Shown: one piece after another, positions 43,814 through 48,565 of the stretch
Position numbering within the stretch: the stretch's first letter is position 1
How the letters are laid out: each line of letters starts with the position of its first letter
Position numbers and translations under genes: made by a program
Source of the DNA: Segatella maculosa DSM 19339 = JCM 15638
GTDB lineage: Bacteria > Bacteroidota > Bacteroidia > Bacteroidales > Bacteroidaceae
DNA: 48,565 bases
Direction: 5' to 3'
Assembly: GCF_000382385.1 (NCBI RefSeq)
Contig: NZ_KB908338.1
Coordinates: 1-48,565, forward strand
The notes under the pieces: generated by a model
Database searches by the model: none
The model's input: only the letters and a program-made list of their open reading frames with translations
What the model was told of the DNA's origin: nothing

Positions 43814-45001
43814 CTATTTAAGCTCATGCAACATATAGGGTGCTCCGGAAACCTTTACCTTCAATTTTTCATAGCTTCCATCTTTCATGTGATAGACAAA
43901 ATAACCCGTACCTTTGTCGGTAGACATCCCAAAGACAATGTCATCACCAGACTTACAAACCGATGCTGCCCAGCCGGTTGTCCCATCTAAGTCCATCTTT
44001 TTGCAGGTTTTGTCATAAAGATTTATCTCAAAGGCTTGAAATGATTTGTCATGAACGTAGTCAGGTGGATTGCTTGCCGCTCCAGGAATGTTAAGGTATC
44101 CATAAACCTTTCCGTTTCCACCATACACTTTATTATAAGCATACGATGTTCTGTTCCCCTTTACTCCTTCTAAGTTTACGTCTGCAAGGGTGAAGTAATA
44201 TGAGTTGTCAAAGTCTTGCTCCCCTTTCTTAATGCGCAAGAATCCTTCCTTGACCCCAGGCTGGTATCCAAACATAGCTACGCAATAGAAATAGATGTCA
44301 CCCTTTTCGTCCACGAATGGATCCCCAGCGGGGGTCATAGAGGAGGCCATTGTAGCACGAGGGTCACTAATCATTTTGATGGGCTTATCGGTTTTGGTAT
44401 CTATTAAGGCTATGTGTGCTCCCTTCTCGCATGAGTAGGCAGATTTTAACTGGCAGAGCGTCACGTATAAGATGCCGTCTCTGATGATGGAAGCACATGG
44501 TTCAGGATTATTGTCGCCAGCCAACTTCCCCAAGGAATAGCCAGATAAATCTATTTCTCCTGTTTTTGTCATGGAGGACGGATCTATAATCCATACCTTT
44601 CCTAATCCAAGACAAGAAACGTAGGCTTTCTTCTCGGATAAGAATGTAATGTATGTGGCCTTTGCACCACTTGGAAACAGCATGGTGTTTCCTTCTTGAA
44701 CAAGGATTCCATCCTTAGGGATGTACTTGTAGAGGTGTTCTGTATCTGTCACATATATCTTATTTTTATACACGAATGTGAATGCCCCCTTCGGAAGCAC
44801 TAATGCGTTGTCTGTATTGAGTGAACCAACACTCAAATCCTTGAACAGGCTAATATATGTGTTTTCTCCGATGTTTACGCTGTGTACAAATCCTACTTCA
44901 GATTTTGTAGAGGGAGGAAAGTCCGGAGAGTCCTTTCCGCATGAGGTGAGACCTACAAGAGATAGCAACACAAGGGCTGCGATTAAAAAATAATGTTTCA
45001 T
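43814..45001 (-). CDS. Surface lipoprotein, beta-propeller type (DUF4374/XusB-like)
   Basis: The 395-aa protein has a lipoprotein signal with Cys21 (VGLTSC, then GKDSPDFPPS, an acidic export-type tail). Repeated blade-like segments follow (KIYVTDTEHLYKYI, KVWIIDPSSMTKTGEIDLSG, HIALIDTKTDKPIKMI, VYGYLNIPG, FGMSTDKGTGYFVYHM). It resembles DUF4374 lipoproteins such as XusB of Bacteroides thetaiotaomicron, which captures ferric siderophores. The TonB receptor gene 27 bp upstream supports a partner role. The ligand is inferred, not shown. Confidence 0.75.
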   Translation of the reverse strand: MKHYFLIAALVLLSLVGLTSCGKDSPDFPPSTKSEVGFVHSVNIGENTYISLFKDLSVGSLNTDNALVLPKGAFTFVYKNKIYVTDTEHLYKYIPKDGILVQEGNTMLFPSGAKATYITFLSEKKAYVSCLGLGKVWIIDPSSMTKTGEIDLSGYSLGKLAGDNNPEPCASIIRDGILYVTLCQLKSAYSCEKGAHIALIDTKTDKPIKMISDPRATMASSMTPAGDPFVDEKGDIYFYCVAMFGYQPGVKEGFLRIKKGEQDFDNSYYFTLADVNLEGVKGNRTSYAYNKVYGGNGKVYGYLNIPGAASNPPDYVHDKSFQAFEINLYDKTCKKMDLDGTTGWAASVCKSGDDIVFGMSTDKGTGYFVYHMKDGSYEKLKVKVSGAPYMLHELK

Positions 45002-45028
45002 TTTATTTGTTTTTAAATTGGTAATATA

Positions 45029-47443
45029 TTACAAACTCATTGCTCCGCCCGATGTTTTGTCGCGGAACAGATTAAAACGCAATTTTGTTTTAAAAGTGCG
45101 TCCTTGCAGTGGCATCTTGAATTCCATATAGTTCTCCTTGTCAAAGATGTTCTCAACTTCGAAACTCAATGAAATGTTGTTGTGCCAAAAGGATTGTTGA
45201 AGGCCTATGGTAAACACATCGTTGGAGGGGATAATCCATTTTTTACGCTGGTCGGACAGTGTGCTCATTTGCCATCCCCAATCGAATTCTCCGACATGGG
45301 ACACATCCATATAAATTCTAGATAGTTCATTTCGCCCCAGCAAATTTTCTGCATGATACTCCAAACCATAGTTGAAATAGAAAGATGGTATGTTGGGTAC
45401 ATGTTTATTATATGTGGGATTATCCGTCCCTTTTGTATCGTTTAACCATTTCTGCCGGTCTCGAATGTCCTGTAGTGTAAGATTGAAATATGTATAGATG
45501 TTTGGTGTCACGTCTACTTTCAAATCGGTATCAAATCCCATCGTGCTTGTCTTTCCCAAATTTGTGTAGATGGAACGGATATCAGCGGGGAAAAGCCTTA
45601 TCATATTTTGGATATACATGTAATAGAAGTTTGTTTCCCACTGCACGCGGGTAAGTCCCATCACATTTCTTGTATCTATGATGGTTCCAACGTTCAGGTT
45701 GTCTCCAATTTCAGGCAGTAAGTTCACTGATGGCTTGATGCTCATTCCGTTACCGAAAAGTTCTCCTGTGTCCGGGAGTCTCACATTGTGTGAAAACGAG
45801 AACTTTCCCCTCACGCCTTTCCAAAACTCATAGCTCACTCCCTCACTAAATCCGTAGTACGTTTTGTTCACACTTGTCTGTTTGGGAGCTGATGCATCTT
45901 TCATTTGGGCTTTCGACAAGGCATCGCTCGTTCTAAAGATTTTTGACTTCAGATAGTAAATGCTTATCGTCAAGGAATTCTGAAAACGATGATTGGAAGA
46001 GGCATACAAATGACAGAGTCCGATATTGTTTGAAATCATTTTGCTGGGAAACGAGCTAGGATCGAACCCGAGATAGTCATTCATGCGTTCATCTTTAGGA
46101 CGGTAGTCTGAAAGAGCAAGTTGATCATTTATGTTGAATGTATGTTGTCCAAATGTATATTTTAAATTAAATTTGTTTCGTAATTCAAATTGCCGGTTAT
46201 GGGATTCATTAAGAAGATTGTCTTCTGTTTCCCCCATTGCCTGAGTGATGGTTCCATCCCATTGTCTTCTTGTTGTTGTTGTGTCTATCAGGCTCGTTTG
46301 TATAATAGGAATAACAAGGGATAATTTCATTTCCAAACCTTTAAAGATGAAGTCGTCTTTTTCTATATGCAAAGTGGGCATTATATTAAAGCCTTTCATA
46401 TAGGCATGCCGCGAATCAAAGTTAAGAGACTGTATACCTTTTTTATTTCTGTAGAAGGCGCATTCCAAATCCAGTTTATCGAAGTATAGCTTTCTAAAAC
46501 CAATGCCGACATGATAGAAGTCTGCGTCATAATAGTCATTATTTCGTCTTACCTTTCTGTATTCTGAGACTGGCAGGTTTGTTTCGAATACTGGCCATGA
46601 CATCGTGTAGTTGTTCTTGGATTTATTCTTAAAGAAAGCAACGTTAAATAATATGCCTGACTTTGCAAAAAGCTTTTGAGCACTTGTAAGTGTCTTGGAT
46701 GTTCCGAATGATGCCAATTCCTGCGTGAATCCTACTAAGTCGCATTCATCCTCCCGTGTCACAATATTGATGGCCCCTCCTAATCCGTCGCCTCCATATT
46801 CTGCAGGCACAATACCCTTGTACACCTCTATATATTTGATCACATCTATTGGAATATCGTTGATGTCGAAAGAACCGTCAGGACTGTTGAGTGGAAAACC
46901 ATTAATATATACGGCGACACGCTTACCTTCTAAACCATGTACAGATATGCGCGACGCACTTCCCAATCCGCCTGTCTTTCTTACTTTGATGCCAGACGTG
47001 CGTGTAAGAATCTCTTCTATACCGCTTGAACGTCCCCGCAGCTTGGATCCGTCCACTACGGTTACAGCCATAGGACTCTGCCGAATGCGGTTTATTTCCG
47101 CCTGCTGGGAAGATCCCTTCACTACAACTTCGTTAAGGACGTTCGCTGATGATTCTAAGAAAAAGTCTTTTGTGATATTGCCGTTTAACACAATGACTTG
47201 CCTTACTCGTTTATATCCAACAAATGAAACCTCAACGAGACATGTTCCATTTGAGAGAATGTCAATTTGATAATTGCCTGTTTTGTCAGAAACTGTTTTC
47301 TGTTTTGTATTTTTGATTGATATGTATGCCCCAGATATGGGAAGTCCTGTTTCTTTATCTATGATTTTCCCACGTAATATATTTTGGGCAGACAAAACTG
47401 TTGTACACAAACACAGTATCGTTACGATGAATAATCTGTTCAT
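45029..47443 (-). CDS. TonB-dependent outer membrane receptor (probable siderophore/iron type)
   Basis: From the ATG at 47443 the product is 804 aa with a signal peptide (MNRLFIVTILCLCTTVLSAQ). The longer frame is out of place because it overlaps tetR. A carboxypeptidase-like domain (ILRGKIIDKETGLPISGAYI) precedes the plug (SPMAVTVVDGSKLRG, GGLGSASRISVHGLEGKRVAVYINGFPLN, YGGDGLGGAINIVTRE) and the barrel. It is of the classical receptor type, not SusC. With the downstream lipoprotein it resembles XusA/XusB. Its start lies four bases after the tetR stop, so translation is probably coupled. Confidence 0.92.
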   Translation of the reverse strand: MNRLFIVTILCLCTTVLSAQNILRGKIIDKETGLPISGAYISIKNTKQKTVSDKTGNYQIDILSNGTCLVEVSFVGYKRVRQVIVLNGNITKDFFLESSANVLNEVVVKGSSQQAEINRIRQSPMAVTVVDGSKLRGRSSGIEEILTRTSGIKVRKTGGLGSASRISVHGLEGKRVAVYINGFPLNSPDGSFDINDIPIDVIKYIEVYKGIVPAEYGGDGLGGAINIVTREDECDLVGFTQELASFGTSKTLTSAQKLFAKSGILFNVAFFKNKSKNNYTMSWPVFETNLPVSEYRKVRRNNDYYDADFYHVGIGFRKLYFDKLDLECAFYRNKKGIQSLNFDSRHAYMKGFNIMPTLHIEKDDFIFKGLEMKLSLVIPIIQTSLIDTTTTRRQWDGTITQAMGETEDNLLNESHNRQFELRNKFNLKYTFGQHTFNINDQLALSDYRPKDERMNDYLGFDPSSFPSKMISNNIGLCHLYASSNHRFQNSLTISIYYLKSKIFRTSDALSKAQMKDASAPKQTSVNKTYYGFSEGVSYEFWKGVRGKFSFSHNVRLPDTGELFGNGMSIKPSVNLLPEIGDNLNVGTIIDTRNVMGLTRVQWETNFYYMYIQNMIRLFPADIRSIYTNLGKTSTMGFDTDLKVDVTPNIYTYFNLTLQDIRDRQKWLNDTKGTDNPTYNKHVPNIPSFYFNYGLEYHAENLLGRNELSRIYMDVSHVGEFDWGWQMSTLSDQRKKWIIPSNDVFTIGLQQSFWHNNISLSFEVENIFDKENYMEFKMPLQGRTFKTKLRFNLFRDKTSGGAMSL

Positions 47444-47447
47444 AATC

Positions 47448-48062
47448 TTATTGATTAATGAGTTCTCGCCATCCTGCTGTATTATAGCGTATATATTCAG
47501 ACAAAACCTGTTTTGCCTCTTCTTTACGGATTTCTGGATTTGAGACAATCTCTCCGACGATTGTTACCCATGTAGAAGAGGAAATCCGAAAGAATAGTGA
47601 CGAAACTTTTGTTTGTATTTGTGGATAGACTTTTTGCATTTGGTCAATATATTCTTTACTTATTGCAACTTGTTCTTCGATAAAATTTTCACGGAAAAAT
47701 TCTACAGAAGTACCTTTTGATTCAAAAAGCAATAACTTTAATTCTTCTTTATACAAGAAAATTATTTTAAGCGTTTCTCTTAGCAAATCTTTTTGACTTT
47801 GTATAGAGAAACGAAGTTTGTCTATTTTGTTGGGTTCTATGCGATAGGAGGACAGCCTTCCATCCAAAACAGCAAGTAAAGGCCTAAGGACAGCATAAAA
47901 AATATCATCTTTTGTCTTAAAATAATTGTATATATTACCTAAGACAACTCCTGATTTTGCAGAAATTGTTCGCATCGAAGTTTTTCTAAAACCATTTTTA
48001 ATAAATTCATTGCGGGCAGCTGTGACAATTCTGTTTCTTATATCTTCTTTTAATATTTTCAT
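47448..48062 (-). CDS. TetR-family regulator of the uptake operon
   Basis: From the ATG at 48062 the product is 204 aa; the ATG at 48083 would add seven residues. The N-terminal TetR domain reads RIVTAARNEFIKNGFRKTSMRTISAKSGVVLGNIYNYFKTKDDIFYAVLRPLL, with the helix-turn-helix at about 25-45. The C-terminal ligand domain is helical and unlike well-known subgroups. It is first in the operon with the TonB receptor and lipoprotein and probably controls it. A perfect 20-bp palindrome overlapping the promoter (48225-48244) is the likely operator. Confidence 0.88.
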   Translation of the reverse strand: MKILKEDIRNRIVTAARNEFIKNGFRKTSMRTISAKSGVVLGNIYNYFKTKDDIFYAVLRPLLAVLDGRLSSYRIEPNKIDKLRFSIQSQKDLLRETLKIIFLYKEELKLLLFESKGTSVEFFRENFIEEQVAISKEYIDQMQKVYPQIQTKVSSLFFRISSSTWVTIVGEIVSNPEIRKEEAKQVLSEYIRYNTAGWRELINQ

Positions 48063-48064
48063 TA

Positions 48065-48178
48065 CTATTTTATTAACGGACATCGTTCAATTTTGTTCAT
48101 AAAAAAAAGCGTACTGTTTAAAAACAGTACGCTCCTTTTATTGTTGCCTTTATGCGGCTGTGTGATATTTTTTATCAT
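48065..48178 (-). CDS. Possible upstream reading frame across the leader terminator (37 codons)
   Basis: An ATG at 48178, about 11 nt after the predicted transcript start, opens a frame of 37 codons that passes through the terminator hairpin and stops (TAG) two bases before the tetR ATG. Translation would melt the hairpin and deliver ribosomes to tetR. There is no ribosome binding site and no amino-acid bias, so it may be chance. Confidence 0.3.
   Translation of the reverse strand: MIKNITQPHKGNNKRSVLFLNSTLFFMNKIERCPLIK
48101..48133 (-). terminator. Intrinsic terminator in the leader of the tetR operon
   Basis: The perfect palindrome AGCGTACTGTTT / AAACAGTACGCT (48108-48133) is followed on the minus strand by eight Ts. 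It lies between the promoter (48196-48227) and the tetR ATG at 48062, so full operon transcription must pass it. The plus-strand side (CTCCTTTT) is weaker. Confidence 0.8.
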
Positions 48179-48195
48179 TAATTCAATTTTGGATA

Positions 48196-48227
48196 CAAAG
48201 GTATGGGAAGAATTCTATACTGGCAAT
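48196..48227 (-). promoter_or_regulatory. Promoter of the tetR/TonB receptor operon
   Basis: Minus-strand ATTG (48227-48224), exactly 20 bp, then TACCTTTG (48203-48196). The start is predicted near 48189. The -33 box overlaps the palindrome at 48225-48244. Confidence 0.7.
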
Positions 48228-48244
48228 ACTTATTAATAAGTATT
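48225..48244. promoter_or_regulatory. Perfect 20-bp palindrome, probable TetR operator
   Basis: AATACTTATTAATAAGTATT is a perfect palindrome over the -33 region of the operon promoter. Its size and place fit autoregulation by the TetR protein encoded downstream. Confidence 0.65.
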
Positions 48245-48286
48245 TTTAATCGAATTATAATACTAAACTCAAATGGACTTAAAATA

Positions 48287-48306
48287 ACGTGAGTTCGATG
48301 AATTTA
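48287..48306. repeat. Probable terminal inverted repeat of the IS982-type element
   Basis: ACGTGAGTTCGATGAATTTA immediately follows the transposase stop and looks like an IS982-family end. The opposite end is outside the window, so it cannot be checked. Confidence 0.4.
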
Positions 48307-48565
48307 GAATAAAGCAAGCTGTGTGTCAAATGTCCTTTGCACTCTGACGCATGGCTTCTTTGGAAATAGGCAATAGGCAGCAATGGCACCCAGAAGGTTG
48401 ACGATGAAATTGTCGAAGCACCTATGTCGGGAATGTTCTACCTGCGCTATATTCTTAAGTTCATCGTTTATGGTTTCTATGATGGCCCTCTTTCTGAGTA
48501 GTAACTTATCGGGAACGCTCATCAACGCACCTTTCATATTATTTTTCAGCTTGGTAATAAGCTGA
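48304..48565 (-). CDS. IS982-family transposase, C-terminal part (cut by window edge)
   Basis: The frame enters from the right edge ([20 protein letters not shown]) and contains [44 protein letters not shown]. This is the conserved C-terminal block of IS982 transposases, with the last catalytic Glu in the RAIIETIND stretch. It ends at 48304. The N-terminal part and the other catalytic residues are outside the window. Its insertion lies about 60 bp upstream of the tetR promoter. Confidence 0.88.
   Translation of the reverse strand, partial: QLITKLKNNMKGALMSVPDKLLLRKRAIIETINDELKNIAQVEHSRHRCFDNFIVNLLGAIAAYCLFPKKPCVRVQRTFDTQLALF

Noticed and set aside
47444..47548. Longer N-terminus for the TonB receptor (start at 47548)
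   Set aside because: It would overlap tetR by 101 bp and place 35 polar residues before a good signal peptide; the ATG at 47443 gives a normal signal peptide and 4-bp spacing.

Overview
The window looks like chromosomal DNA of a Prevotella-like member of the Bacteroidales. The reasons are a SusC/SusD pair, Bacteroidetes promoters of the form TTTG-N20-TAnnTTTG, a type II chorismate mutase fused to a DAHP synthase, a menF-D-B-C-E cluster, CTnDOT-type recombinases without the first catalytic arginine, and few Shine-Dalgarno sequences. All calls come from reading the sequence; no database search was run. No tRNA, rRNA or CRISPR array was seen.

Layout. 1-229 is the 5' end of an IS5-type transposase cut by the window edge. 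972-5316 (minus) is a surface-sugar operon: a DegT-type aminotransferase, a membrane nucleotide-sugar 4,6-dehydratase and a nucleotidyltransferase-fold protein. 5.9-8.9 kb has a divergent TrpF-like protein, a dipeptidase E-like protein, rpe and an ECF-type sigma factor. 9.5-16.3 kb is a short SusC/SusD/beta-helix lipoprotein locus of pectin type without enzymes. 17.8-22.6 kb has a secreted phosphodiesterase, an AraC-type regulator, dipeptidyl peptidase III and an AlkD-like protein. 22.7-26.9 kb has a Fur-family regulator, purA, hisS and a rhamnogalacturonan acetylesterase with a truncated pectinesterase domain. 27.4-32.8 kb (minus) is a Phe/Tyr operon (pheA, aminotransferase, DAHP synthase-chorismate mutase, prephenate dehydrogenase, then an endonuclease/phosphatase). 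33.0-38.9 kb is a tightly overlapping menaquinone operon, with convergent aroB after it. 40.4-43.4 kb is a tandem tyrosine-recombinase module. 43.8-48.1 kb (minus) is a TetR/TonB receptor/surface lipoprotein operon resembling xenosiderophore uptake loci. 48.3 kb to the end is an IS982-type transposase, also cut by the edge.

Two layers of non-coding structure stand out. First, the Phe/Tyr operon has a complete attenuation leader: a promoter, a 24-codon leader peptide with nine consecutive Phe/Tyr codons, an antiterminator segment and an intrinsic terminator just before pheA. Two other loci (upstream of the sigma factor and of the TetR operon) also have a consensus promoter followed after about 70-85 nt by a terminator. 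Second, eight intergenic regions hold degenerate arrays with a very regular period. Four have a period of 41-42 bp (380-683, 17241-17492, 21664-21983, 30247-30508). Four have a period of exactly 22 bp (5699-5808, 27017-27258, 32837-32946, 40061-40280). Each array has its own palindromic core, and most 22-bp arrays reverse orientation in the middle. They recall the BrickBuilt minisatellite-MITEs of Porphyromonas gingivalis but differ in unit length and in having locus-specific cores.

Metabolically, the 27-40 kb half feeds and drains chorismate: aroB and DAHP synthase supply it, pheA and tyrA lead to Phe/Tyr, and the men genes lead to menaquinone.
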